The notes: generated from the letters alone by a model not told the origin. DNA of 64,000 nt from Morococcus cerebrosus (GCF_022749515.1 NZ_CP094242.1:1178001-1242000); one strand, 5' to 3'; counted from the stretch's first letter, positions 51,507 to 60,580 are shown. Numbers and translations are program-made.

Positions 51507-52184
51507 ATGAAATACATAACATTACATAAAAAAGGTCGTCTGAAAACGAGCAAAGCGAGTTTCGCTAAAACCCGTTATTCAGATTTTTCCAAACCTAACC
51601 AAGCAGGTATGACTTTAATTGAAGTCTTGGTGGCCATGTTCGTTCTTGCAATCGGCGTACTCGCCCTACTCGCCATCCAACTGCGTACCGTTTCCAGCGT
51701 ACGCGAAGCGGAAGGGCAAACCATCGTATCCCAACTCACTCAAAACTTAGTTGAAGGTATGCTGATTAATCCAAGGCTGGAAGAATGCACTCGTAACAAT
51801 AGTCAGCGTGGATTTTGTAAAACATACATTGATGACTACATTACTGCCGGTTCTAGTGATAATCCTAAAAACGAAAAATTAGATCCCACAACCAGCATGA
51901 GCAAAAAAAGTTTAGCAAAAGCACAAATCGCACAATTCGATCAAGCCTTGCGTGCTGCTTTACCTGAATCCGAATTTCATTATGAAATCTGCCAAGACAG
52001 TTCTAATAAAGAACCTACTTATGATGGATCATTTAATTCTCATTGTGACAAAAAGGCAGATGCTGATACTGTTATTAAAGTGTTATGGCTTAAAGATGCA
52101 GAAAGCGACAAAGCAGCAAGCGGCATAAAAAGACACGAAGACTCTATTGTTTACACCTACCAAGTACGCGTAAGGGAAAGATAA
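51507..52184 (+). CDS. pilI: Minor pilin PilI (PilV-like)
   Basis: Encodes 225 residues. Prepilin cleavage falls after QAG, before MTLIEVLVAMFVLAIG (Glu5 present), giving an unusually long leader of about 34 residues. The leader codons contain a DUS (translated KGRLKT) and half of a former hairpin. The ribosome site is weak. The body matches the neisserial PilI/PilV family (QLRTVSSVREAEGQTIVSQ). Its stop overlaps the pilJ start (TAATG). Confidence 0.88.
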   Translation: MKYITLHKKGRLKTSKASFAKTRYSDFSKPNQAGMTLIEVLVAMFVLAIGVLALLAIQLRTVSSVREAEGQTIVSQLTQNLVEGMLINPRLEECTRNNSQRGFCKTYIDDYITAGSSDNPKNEKLDPTTSMSKKSLAKAQIAQFDQALRAALPESEFHYEICQDSSNKEPTYDGSFNSHCDKKADADTVIKVLWLKDAESDKAASGIKRHEDSIVYTYQVRVRER

Positions 52185-53161
52185 TGAATAATAAAAACCG
52201 CCCACACATTCCGGTAAAAGCAGGTATGCAAGGCTTCAGCCTGATTGAATTCCTTGTAGCAAGCGCATTGAGCATGATAGTCCTGCTAGCCGTCAGCTCG
52301 GGCTATTTTACCGCCCGCAGCCTGAACACCGCTGCAACCTCCCGCCTAAACGTCCAACAGGATTTGCGCAATGCATCTAACCAAATCGTGCGTGATGCCC
52401 GTATGGCTGGTAACTTCGGCTGTTTCAATATGTCGGCATATGATGCCCAAGCCGTTATCGCTGATTCTGGTTCCAAAGACTTTCTCAAGCTTAAAGGTAG
52501 TGGAAAAATGCTTCCTGCCGTCAGAGAAACAGACTCCTTAGGGGCAGCTGATTTTAAGCAGATCGGCAAGGCGCTGATTTTCCAATATGGCATAGATACC
52601 GCATCACCAACTGCGGCAACAGTAGTGGCCAGCAGCTGCACAAACATTACCAAACCAGGCAAGCAAATTACTGATAGTAAAGCAGCTTTAAAGACAGATG
52701 GTTCTCAAGCAGGCAATATCTCCATCATGAAACATGAGGTGAATGCCTATGCAGTCGGTACTGTGGGAGAGCAAAAGGGTCTTTATCGTTTCCAACTGAC
52801 AGACAAAGGTGAGTGGAGTAATCCGCAGTTGCTGATTAAGGGAATTGAAAGTATGAGTATTCATTACTTTTATACCGAAGGCTGTCCTGAGACATTTGAG
52901 GAAAGTGAAGTAGCATCTGCGTCTGCACCTGCCCCAACTCCTGCCGGAAATGCTCAGAAGCAGGGTGAGGATAAGTCAAAAGATGAGACATTTAAATATA
53001 CTTCGACACTGTCTAGCGATGAAGCCCCAGCCTCTATCGAACTCTTGTTGAACAGCGGCAGTATTAATGCTGGCGGAAGCAATTATGAAAACAAAGTTCA
53101 ACTCTATCAAATCAACGCAACTGTACGCGGAGGAAACAAATGCGCAGACCGATTACTCTAA
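52184..53161 (+). CDS. pilJ: Minor pilin PilJ (PilW-like)
   Basis: Encodes 325 residues. Leader ends KAGMQG, mature start FSLIEFLVASALSMIV with Glu5. PilW/GspJ-type minor pilin of the priming complex. A linker of Ala/Pro/Ser (SASAPAPTPAGNAQK) sits near residue 245. The last 22 bases overlap pilK, so expression is coupled. Confidence 0.9.
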   Translation: MNNKNRPHIPVKAGMQGFSLIEFLVASALSMIVLLAVSSGYFTARSLNTAATSRLNVQQDLRNASNQIVRDARMAGNFGCFNMSAYDAQAVIADSGSKDFLKLKGSGKMLPAVRETDSLGAADFKQIGKALIFQYGIDTASPTAATVVASSCTNITKPGKQITDSKAALKTDGSQAGNISIMKHEVNAYAVGTVGEQKGLYRFQLTDKGEWSNPQLLIKGIESMSIHYFYTEGCPETFEESEVASASAPAPTPAGNAQKQGEDKSKDETFKYTSTLSSDEAPASIELLLNSGSINAGGSNYENKVQLYQINATVRGGNKCADRLL

Positions 53162-53766
53162 ACCATCCTGCTAAAGCCTCTGCACAAAAGGGCTTTGCAT
53201 TGTTCATCGTCCTGATGATCATGATCGTCATCGCCTTGCTCGTCGTTACCGCGACCCAGTCCTACAATACCGAGCAGCGAATCAGTACTAACGATGCCGA
53301 CCACAAGTTTGCTACCACGCTTGCGGAAGCAGCATTGCGTGAAGGTGAGAATAATATTTACGAAATTGAGGATGGGGACTACCCGTTTACTGATGATTGT
53401 ATTTCGATCTCGAAAACTAAAAAAGACAAAAAAAACGGTTTATGCAAAGCGGCACAAGTTAATGCAGGTTCATATTCCACTTCCGCAGGCACGATTACTG
53501 TCAGTGGTACTTCAAAAGATGAAGCATGGATTCGAGAAGATGGTTGTATTGACACGCACAATAAGGCAAAAACAAAATGTATCGATGTAAACGGTATGCA
53601 ATACCCTGGTAAAAATAGTGGGGCTGCAAAAGATGCGCGTTATATCATCGAATACCTAAGCACCAATTCTACCGACAACCGTACCATTTACCGCGTTACC
53701 GCCAAAGCATGGGGAAAAAACGAAAATACGGTGGTTATACTACAATCTTATGTGGCCAACGAATAA
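53140..53766 (+). CDS. pilK: Minor pilin PilK (GspK/PilX-like)
   Basis: Encodes 208 residues. Leader ends ASAQKG, mature start FALFIVLMIMIVIALLVV. Position 5 is Ile where other pilins have Glu, as in GspK-type tip pilins that cap the priming complex. Four or more cysteines in the body could form disulfides. Overlaps pilJ and is 17 bp from pilX. Confidence 0.88.
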   Translation: MRRPITLNHPAKASAQKGFALFIVLMIMIVIALLVVTATQSYNTEQRISTNDADHKFATTLAEAALREGENNIYEIEDGDYPFTDDCISISKTKKDKKNGLCKAAQVNAGSYSTSAGTITVSGTSKDEAWIREDGCIDTHNKAKTKCIDVNGMQYPGKNSGAAKDARYIIEYLSTNSTDNRTIYRVTAKAWGKNENTVVILQSYVANE

Positions 53767-53783
53767 AATAAATAGATAAAATC

Positions 53784-54275
53784 ATGAATACGTCTATCAC
53801 TAAATCTCAAGGGTTTACGCTGGTTGAGATGCTGATTGTTGTTGCCATTATTGGCATCCTCAGTACCATCGCTTACCCTTCCTATATCCGATACATCGAA
53901 CGTGGCTACCAATCCCAAGCACATACGGAACTGCTTGCTATTAACAATGCCTTAAAAACCGAATTAGTCAAAAATCCTACCCTTAAAATAAAAGATGAAA
54001 TTGAGGGAGATACGGGATTGGTTAAGACCTACAAAGCTGCGCCCGAGGTCGCTGCCAAATACGACTTCAGCGGTGAAATGAAAAATAAGGACGCTAAAAA
54101 TAGCAGGGCTTATTATCTTTTTGCTACTCCGAAAACCGGTACTGATTACAAACTTTCCGTTTGGATGGATAGTTTGGGCAATGCCTATAAATGTACTGAT
54201 GCAGAATCGGCTAAAGCCAAGTTAACAAGCAAAAACGGCAATACAGGCTGTGAACAGGTAGGTTACAAGAAATAA
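53784..54275 (+). CDS. pilX: Minor pilin PilX
   Basis: Encodes 163 residues. Leader MNTSITKSQG, mature start FTLVEMLIVVAIIGIL. Overall like PilE/PilX with two C-terminal cysteines (YKCTDAES and NTGCEQVG) forming the usual disulfide-bounded D-region. PilX promotes aggregation and adhesion in meningococci. Its DUS terminator has been split by two insertion sequences. Confidence 0.9.
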   Translation: MNTSITKSQGFTLVEMLIVVAIIGILSTIAYPSYIRYIERGYQSQAHTELLAINNALKTELVKNPTLKIKDEIEGDTGLVKTYKAAPEVAAKYDFSGEMKNKDAKNSRAYYLFATPKTGTDYKLSVWMDSLGNAYKCTDAESAKAKLTSKNGNTGCEQVGYKK

Positions 54276-54393
54276 GGGCCCGAATCGGCCACTATCTTTC
54301 CTTATTAGTAAAGATATACTATGTCATCCAGTTTTTATTGAATACTATAAGCCATATACATCAGTCGTGCTCCCAATATATGACTAAACAATG

Positions 54394-54425
54394 AATAAAG
54401 GTCGTCTGAAAACTTTAAAGCAAAG
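54394..54425 (+). terminator. Left arm of the pilX DUS terminator, separated from its right arm by IS elements
   Basis: AATAAAGGTCGTCTGAAAAC plus TTT. The matching arm is AAAGTTTTCAGACGAC at 56517-56532 continued by GACCTTTATT at 57613-57622. The three pieces are one hairpin when the IS3 and IS1655 elements are removed. Confidence 0.8.
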
Positions 54426-54465
54426 TGAACTGCCCCCCAAATCTTGGACACTCATAAAAGCCTAT

Positions 54466-55268
54466 TCAGGCGCTCTGTGCAAGCTGGGTTCTGTATGCGA
54501 CAGGACTCAGCTTTTTCAATTTCAAACTGCAACGCTCCCGGTTGTAGTAATCCATATAGTCATCTATCTGCTTCATCAATTCGTCCACCGTCAATTCACC
54601 TGCGTTATAGAAACACTCCGTCTTCAACACCGCAAAGAAGCTTTCCATCGGCACATTGTCCCAACAGTTCGCCTTTCGCGACATGCTTTGAACCATGGAA
54701 TGCTCCGCAAGCAATTCCCTATACCCCGCCGTACGGTACAGCACACCTTGGTCCGAATGAAGCATCGTTCCTTTATCAGTCAGACGGGGGGCGGCTTTTT
54801 CGAGCATTTCCTTCACCATTTCGCTGTCGGCTCTGCGGCTCATGGCGTAGGCGACGATTTCCCGGTTGAACAAGTCCAAGATTGGCGAGAGGTACAGTTT
54901 GCCGTCGCTCCCTTTGAGTTCGGTAACGTCGGTCAGCCATTTTTCGTTGGGCTTTCGGGCTTTGAACCGGCGTTTGAGGAGGTGTTCCGATATTTCGCCC
55001 ATGGCGGGATGGCGGTAGGCTTTTTTCGCCCGTATGAGGGCTTTCAGTTCCAACTGCTTCATCAACCGCGCCACTTTTTTGCGGTTCCAACCCAATGCGG
55101 CGGCAATGCGCCTTTGCCCGTAGCGTCCTTTATGCCGCCGGTAGGTTTCGACAAGGAGGGCTTTGTCGGCTTCGTCGGGGTCGGGTCGGTCTTGGTGATG
55201 GTAGTAAAAGCTGCTTTTGGGCAGGTTTGCGATGTGCAGCAGGTATTTGAGCGGGTGTTGCGCCCTCA
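54466..55268 (-). pseudogene. IS3-family transposase orfB, cut off from orfA
   Basis: The readable frame runs from the insertion junction at 55268 to 54466. DDE features: WLTDVTELKG, LHSDQGVLYRT and DNVPMESFFAVLKTE. The upstream part (HPLKYLLHIANLPKSSFYYH) is present, but the junction with orfA, where the normal -1 frameshift happens, is broken by an IS5-family element. The fused transposase cannot be made. Confidence 0.85.
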
Positions 55269-56110
55269 GAACGTGTTCATTGTCTCAGCCTCTGCTGTAA
55301 ACTATCGGCATGAACAGAAAAACCTACCCAAGCGATATCAGTCGCGAGCAATTTGCGCCTCTCCTTCCCCTGCTGGAAAGTGCCCGTAAACGCACAGCGC
55401 CACGCCAGGTGGACTTGTACGATGTCTTTTGTGCCATTCTCTACCTGCAACGCACTGGCTGCTCCTGGCGCGCTTTGCCGGGCGACTTCCCCAAATGGCG
55501 CACCGTGCATTCCTACTTCCAGAGATGGACCGAACCACGCGAGAGTGGCATCAGCATCCTTGAGGAAGCATTAAAAAAATCAGGTAGTTGCGGAGCACCG
55601 CAAGCAGGGGCGCCATGAAGCAACTACTTTCCTGATTATTGATGCGCAGAGTGTGAAGAACACGGATACCGCCATGGAAAAAGGCTACGATGCGGGCAAG
55701 AAGGTTAGCGGTATCAAGCGACATATAGCGGTTGACACGCAAGGTTTGCCGCATGCCCTTGCGGTAACGACGGCGGATGTTACGGATAGAAAAGGCTGCC
55801 TGGTGGCATTGGAACGTGGGCGGGATAATCTTGGTGCGATACAAAAAATCCTTGCTGACGGTGGTTACACGGGTAAGGCATTTGCTTCGTCGGTACAGGA
55901 GTTGATTGGTGCGGAGGTAGAGATTGCCAAACGAAACGAATTGCACCGTTTTGCAGTATTGCCGAAGCGATGGGTAGTAGAGCGCAGCTTTTCCTGGTTG
56001 GAAAAGAACAGGCGGCTTTGGAAAAACTGCGAGCGTAAGTTGAGTACCAGTCTGCAAATGGTAGCTTTGGCTTTCTTGGGAGTCCTGCTACGAAGACTAT
56101 GAACACGCTC
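55269..56110 (+). mobile_element. IS5-family element (IS427-like), 842 bp
   Basis: Ends GAACGTGTTCAT and GAGCGTGTTCAT (inverted) with TCA duplications at 55266-55268 and 56111-56113. The TNA-type 3-bp duplication and the two-frame transposase fit the IS427 subgroup. Confidence 0.85.
55310..56102 (+). CDS. IS5-family transposase made by -1 frameshift
   Basis: The first frame (MNRKTYPSDISREQFAPLLP) runs to a run of seven A at 55573-55579. Slipping back one base joins it to the second frame, which reads KNQVVAEHRKQGRH and on to DDE features (LIIDAQSVKNTD, ADGGYTGKAF, VVERSFSWLEKNRRL). Both frames are otherwise intact, so the element is probably active. About 263 residues. Confidence 0.8.
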
Positions 56111-56461
56111 TCAGTGTTTGGACGGTTTGGCTTTGTCCTTTTCGGTCTGTTTTTGGCTGAGGGCTTTTAACTCCTTTAGATAGGCAACCTTTGCGCGCAT
56201 ATAGCACAACTCTTCAATAAGCTCTGCCTGCGTTTTTTCTTGGTCGGGTTTATCTGCGATGAAGGGGTTTTTTCGATGTTGGGGCATGGTTTTGGATTGG
56301 GGATGTTCGAGTGCGCCGATACCGCCTTCTTGATAGGCGCGTATCCATCGTCTCAGGTGGGTTCGGGAAATGCCGTAGTGGTCTGCGGTACGCTGTTGGC
56401 TGCGTATATGCAGGTAGTAGAGTACGGCTTGGTATTTGAAGTGTAATGTATATTTGCTCAT
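56111..56461 (-). CDS. IS3-family transposase orfA
   Basis: Encodes 116 residues (MSKYTLHFKYQAVLYYLHIR). A helix-turn-helix (QRTADHYGISRTHLRRWIRA) and a C-terminal leucine-rich coiled coil are typical of IS150-type orfA. It ends exactly at the TCA duplication of the nested IS5-family element, whose copy supplies the same stop codon. OrfA alone may still act as a regulator. Confidence 0.85.
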   Translation of the reverse strand: MSKYTLHFKYQAVLYYLHIRSQQRTADHYGISRTHLRRWIRAYQEGGIGALEHPQSKTMPQHRKNPFIADKPDQEKTQAELIEELCYMRAKVAYLKELKALSQKQTEKDKAKPSKH

Positions 56462-56532
56462 AAAAAAACTGCACCTTGTGAGTTGGAGGGGATGTCCAAC
56501 TTTTGGGGTGCAGTTCAAAGTTTTCAGACGAC

Positions 56533-57612
56533 GGCGGATTCGCATTTGAAGTGCAACTTTCCATAACAGAAAAAGGCCAGTATGCGGTAGCATACGGCCT
56601 GTCCTGCAAGAAAGATTGCCATGAGCTACACACAACTGACCCAAGACGAACGATACCATATCCAATACCTGTCCCGCCACTGCACCATCGCCGAAATCGC
56701 CAAACAGCTCAACCGCCACAAAAGCACCATCAGCCGAGAAATCAAGCGGCACTGCATCCAAGGACAGCAATACAGCGCCGAAAAAGCACAGAAGCAAAGC
56801 CGGCTGACCAAACAGCACCGGCGAAAACCCTATAAGCTCGATTCGCAGCTGGTTCAACACATCGACACCCTTATCCGCCGCAAACTCAGTCCCGAACAAG
56901 TATGTGCCTACCTGCATAAACACCACGGGATCACACTCCATCACAGCACCATTTACCGCTACCTTCGCCAAGACAAAAGCAACGGCGGCACTTTGTGGCA
57001 ACACCTCAGAATATGCAGCAAACCCTACCGCAAACGCTACGGCAGCACATGGACCAGAGGCAAAGTGCCCGACCGCGTCGGCATAGAGAACCGACCTGCT
57101 ATCGTCGACCGGAAAACCCGCATCGGCGATTGGGAGGCCGACACCATCGTCGGCAAAAATCAGAAAAGCGCGTTATTGACCTTGGTCGAACGCACTACCC
57201 GCTACACCATCATCTGCAAATTAAAGAACTTAAAAGCCGAAGACACTGCCCGGGCGGCCATTAGGGTATTAAAGGCATATAAAGCCAGAGTCCACACCAT
57301 CACCATGGATAACGGCAAAGAGTTCTACCAACACACCAAAATAGCCAAAGCCTTGAAGGCGAAAACCTATTTTTGCCGCCCTTACCATTCTTGGGAGAAA
57401 GGGCTGAATGAGAACACCAATGGACTCATCCGGCAATATTTCCCCAAACAAACCGATTTCCGAAACATCAGCGATCGGGAGATACGCAGGGTTCAAGATG
57501 AGTTGAACCACCGGCCGAGAAAAACACTTGGCTACGAAACGCCAAGTGTTTTATTCTTAAATCTGTTCCAACCACTGGTACCCTAGTGTTGCACTTGAAA
57601 TCCGAATCCAAG
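56533..57612 (+). mobile_element. IS1655-like element (IS30 family), copy 3
   Basis: 1080 bp. GAC duplications at 56530-56532 and 57613-57615. Inserted in the 3' arm of the pilX terminator, at the same point and in the same orientation as copies 1 and 2 in their hairpins. Confidence 0.92.
56621..57586 (+). CDS. IS30-family transposase (IS1655 type), copy 3
   Basis: Intact, 321 residues, differing from copies 1 and 2 by a few residues (for example IVDRKTRIG in place of IVDQKTRIG). All DDE and helix-turn-helix features are conserved. Confidence 0.95.
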   Translation: MSYTQLTQDERYHIQYLSRHCTIAEIAKQLNRHKSTISREIKRHCIQGQQYSAEKAQKQSRLTKQHRRKPYKLDSQLVQHIDTLIRRKLSPEQVCAYLHKHHGITLHHSTIYRYLRQDKSNGGTLWQHLRICSKPYRKRYGSTWTRGKVPDRVGIENRPAIVDRKTRIGDWEADTIVGKNQKSALLTLVERTTRYTIICKLKNLKAEDTARAAIRVLKAYKARVHTITMDNGKEFYQHTKIAKALKAKTYFCRPYHSWEKGLNENTNGLIRQYFPKQTDFRNISDREIRRVQDELNHRPRKTLGYETPSVLFLNLFQPLVP

Positions 57613-57644
57613 GACCTTTATTGAGCTCAGCTATATCTTTTAAT

Positions 57645-58863
57645 GAGACCTTTGCAAAAAAGCCCTTCCCCCCCGACAGCCGAAACCCAAACACAGGTTT
57701 TCGTCTATTTCCGCTCCTAATTGCTCCTGATTCTACCCAAACACCCCCTTAATCCTCCCCGGATACCCGATAATCAGGCATCCGGGCCGCCTTTTAGGCG
57801 CAAACAGGCACACTTAGCCTGTTGGCGGCTTTCAAAAGGTTCAAACACATCGCCTTCAGATGGCTTTGCGCACTCACTTTAATCTGCCCGAAATAGGCTG
57901 CCCGGGCATAGCGGAATTTACGGTGCAGCGTACCGAAGCTCTGTTAGACCACATAACGGGTTTTCGATAAATACCGGTTACGCTTCGTTTGATTTTCCGT
58001 CAGCGGACGGTTGCGGTGGGCTTTGCGCATAATGCCGTCTAACAACTGATGGTCTTCCAGATGTTGCCGGTTTTCCTTACTGTCGTAGCCTTTATCGGCA
58101 TAGACGGTCGTACCTTCGGCAATGCCTTCCAACAAAGGGGACAGATGGTTGCACTCATGGGTATTGGCAGGAGTGATGTGCAGTTTCTCGATATAGCCTT
58201 CCTCATCGGTACGGGTATGTTGTTTGTAACCGAGTTTGTAGAGGCCGTTTTTCTTTGTCCAGCGGGCATCTTTGTCTTTACTCGGTGTGGTTTGGCCGCT
58301 GACTTGTCCTTCTTCATCGACTTCTATGGCCTGACGCTGTTTGCTGCCGGCGGTCTGAATAATGGTGGCGTCAATGACGGCGGCGGATGCTTTCTCTACT
58401 TTTAGGTTTTTTTCGGTCAGTTGGCGGTTAATCAGTTCCAGCAATTCGGACAGGGTGTCGTCTTGCGCCAGCCAGTTGCGGTAGCGGCATAAGGTGCTGT
58501 AATCGGGGATGCTCAGTTCGTCAAAACGGCAAAATAGGTTGAAATCGATGCGGGTGATGAGACTGTGTTCGAGTTCGGGATCGGAGAGGCTGTGCCATTG
58601 TCCGAGCAGGACGGCTTTGAACATGGACAACAGTGGATAGGCGGGACGGCCGCGGTGGTCTCGAAGGTAACGGGCTCTTTGACGATTCAGGTATTGTTCG
58701 ATCGGTTGCCAATCAATCACCTGATCCAACTTCAATAATGGGAAGCGGTCGATGTGTTTGGCGATCATGGCTTGTGCGGTTTGCCGGAAGAAGGTGCTCA
58801 TGGAAATCCCCTAAATGTATTGATGGGAATTTAGGGGATTTTGGGGAATTTTGCAAAGGTCTC
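57645..58863 (-). mobile_element. IS1106-like element (IS5 family), copy 2
   Basis: 1219 bp with ends GAGACCTTTGCAAAA and inverse. Direct repeats TTAAT flank it, again 5 bp as for copy 1. It lies 32 bp from IS1655 copy 3. A further GAGACCTTTT piece at 58870 may be a leftover end of another copy. Confidence 0.88.
57794..58801 (-). pseudogene. IS5-family transposase (IS1106 type), copy 2, nonsense mutant
   Basis: Aligned with copy 1, codon GAA (Glu of YVVEQSFG) is TAA at 57944-57946. The protein stops after 285 of about 335 residues, losing the last catalytic acidic residue. The frame after the stop remains open, so the mutation is recent. Confidence 0.9.
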
Positions 58864-58929
58864 TTAATATGAGACCTTTTCGAAAAGCCCTCAGCTTGTT
58901 CAAAGGAAACAAAAAATCTGTTTTAAAAA

Positions 58930-58961
58930 TAAACCCTTACTGTTCTCCAGTAAGGGTTTAT
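58930..58961 (-). terminator. Terminator of tRNA-Glu
   Basis: ATAAACCCTTACT and AGTAAGGGTTTAT around a 6-base loop, just downstream of the tRNA on the minus strand. Confidence 0.8.
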
Positions 58962-58969
58962 TGAAAATC

Positions 58970-59045
58970 TGGCACGCCCACGGGGATTCGAACCCCGGTT
59001 GCCGCCGTGAAAGGGCAGTGTCCTAGGCCTCTAGACGATGGGCGC
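58970..59045 (-). tRNA. tRNA-Glu (anticodon TTC)
   Basis: 76 nt including an encoded CCA. Reading the minus strand, the acceptor stem GCGCCCA pairs with TGGGCGT (G1-T72 wobble). The anticodon loop CTTTCAC gives TTC. The T arm CCGGGGTTCGAATCCCCG is canonical. Confidence 0.95.
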
Positions 59046-59060
59046 GTAACCGAGTTGCGA

Positions 59061-59089
59061 ACTATACATAAGCGTTAAAACGCTGTCAA
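59061..59089 (-). promoter_or_regulatory. Promoter of tRNA-Glu
   Basis: On the minus strand TTGACA (59089-59084) and TATAGT (59066-59061) are separated by exactly 17 bp. The predicted start lies a few bases before the mature tRNA 5' end at 59045. Near-consensus sigma-70 promoter. Confidence 0.85.
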
Positions 59090-59200
59090 CGGGTTAGGCG
59101 TTTTTTATGGTCAAACTGGTTTCAGACAACCCTTCTGCTCCTTATCTTTGTATCGGCTTTGCCTGTATAATGCCGCTTTTAATGAAAAGGAAAACAAACC

Positions 59201-60100
59201 ATGTGGTTCAAGCAGATCAGTTTTTATCCGCTCAACAAAGAAAAGCTGCCCGAAGCGGACGTACTTGCCGACAAACTTGCGGAGGCTGAATTCACCCGCT
59301 GCCAAGGTTTGGACTGGTCCAGCGAGGGCTTTGCCGCACCGGTTTCGTTCTCTCCCGAACTCGTTTTTCCTGCCGACTTTACTTTGCGCGTCGCCCTGAA
59401 AAAAGAAGAAAAAGTCCTGCCTGCCGGCGTCATCCGCGATATTCTGGAAGAGAAGATGGCGGAAATCCAAAACAATGAAGCCCGCAATGTCGGCCGCAAG
59501 GAAAAACAAGAGCTTAAAGAACAGATTACAGACGACCTGCTGCCCCGCGCGTTTACCCGCAGCAGCCGTACTGAAGCGGTGTTCAACACCCGCCACGGCT
59601 ATCTGCTCGTCAACAACGCGGCTTCCGCCAAAGCGGAAAACATCCTGACCAAGCTGCGTGAAGCTTTGGGCGGTTTGGAAGCCTCGCTGCCGAATACCAA
59701 GCAATCGCCCTCTTCCCTGATGACCGAGTGGCTGTTGCAAGGGCATTGCGAAGGCGGTTTTGAATTGGACAGCGATTGCGAACTCAAAGGCGTGGGCGAT
59801 GTTGTTCCCGTCGTCAAAGTGTCCAAACAAGATTTGACCGCCGATGAAGTGGTCCAACACGTCAAAAACGGCAAAACCGTGACCCAGCTCGGCTTGGTGT
59901 GGCGCGAACAAATCGCCTTCATCCTCACGCAAGACTTCACACTCAAGCGCATTCAATACCTCGACGTATTGCAGGAAGAAGCCGAAAGCAACGGCGACGA
60001 TGCCGCCAGCCTTGCCTTCGCCTCGCAAATCCTGATGGCGGAATCCGTCAGCACCATGTTGGAAGAGCTGGTTTCCTATTTGGGCGGCTGGCAAGACTAA
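59201..60100 (+). CDS. rdgC: Recombination-associated protein RdgC
   Basis: Encodes 299 residues, start MWFKQISFYPLN. RdgC forms a ring around DNA and modulates RecA. In Neisseria it affects pilin antigenic variation. The conserved C-terminal region (LTADEVVQHVKNGKTVTQLG) is present. AAAAGGAAAA ribosome site. Closed by DUS. Confidence 0.95.
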   Translation: MWFKQISFYPLNKEKLPEADVLADKLAEAEFTRCQGLDWSSEGFAAPVSFSPELVFPADFTLRVALKKEEKVLPAGVIRDILEEKMAEIQNNEARNVGRKEKQELKEQITDDLLPRAFTRSSRTEAVFNTRHGYLLVNNAASAKAENILTKLREALGGLEASLPNTKQSPSSLMTEWLLQGHCEGGFELDSDCELKGVGDVVPVVKVSKQDLTADEVVQHVKNGKTVTQLGLVWREQIAFILTQDFTLKRIQYLDVLQEEAESNGDDAASLAFASQILMAESVSTMLEELVSYLGGWQD

Positions 60101-60163
60101 TTTTTCAGACGACCTTTACACGATAAAAGGTCGTCTGAAACCTACCTCCGATGGACAACCTTT

Positions 60164-60580
60164 ATGTTTAAACACTTCGCATTCCTGCCGCTCGCTATTA
60201 TGCTTGCCCTCCCCACTTCGGCCGCCGTCCTGACTTCCTATCAGGAACCGGGCTGCACCTACGACGGCGATGTCGGCAAAGACGGCAAACCCGCCGGCAA
60301 AGGCACTTGGCGCTGCCAAGACGGACGCAGCTACACCGGCGCGTTTAAAAACGGCAAATTCGACGGACAAGGCGTTTACACCGTCTCCGCCAACCGCGAA
60401 ACCTTCATCGAGCCGTTCAATTCCAACAGCACCAAGTTCCGCAACATGGTACTGTCGGGCACATTCAAAAAAGGCTTGGCACACGGCAAATTCACCGCAT
60501 CGCAAAACGGCGAAACCGTCTTCATCATGAAATGCGAAAACGGCATGATTAAAGAAGTGAAACTGCCCAAAACCAAATAA
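60164..60580 (+). CDS. Secreted MORN-like repeat protein
   Basis: Encodes 138 residues. Signal peptide to about residue 20 (LALPTSA). The mature part has MORN-like units: [33 protein letters not shown] and [16 protein letters not shown]. Two cysteines may pair (GCTY, WRCQ). Periplasmic or exported, function unknown. Its neighbours rdgC and dcd give no hint. Confidence 0.8.
   Translation: MFKHFAFLPLAIMLALPTSAAVLTSYQEPGCTYDGDVGKDGKPAGKGTWRCQDGRSYTGAFKNGKFDGQGVYTVSANRETFIEPFNSNSTKFRNMVLSGTFKKGLAHGKFTASQNGETVFIMKCENGMIKEVKLPKTK

Larger units (their letters stand above)
54426..56517 (-). mobile_element. IS3-family element (IS150-like) with nested IS5-family insertion
   Basis: Ends TGAACTGCCCCCCAAA and TGAACTGCACCCCAAA (inverted). 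AAG duplications flank it (54423-54425, 56518-56520). Net length without the nested element is about 1.25 kb. It sits in the loop of the pilX terminator. Confidence 0.9.

Noticed and set aside
56111-57004. 297-codon minus-strand frame joining IS3 orfA to sequence opposite the IS1655 transposase
   Set aside because: The upstream part is antisense to the transposase; the real orfA start is the ATG at 56461.
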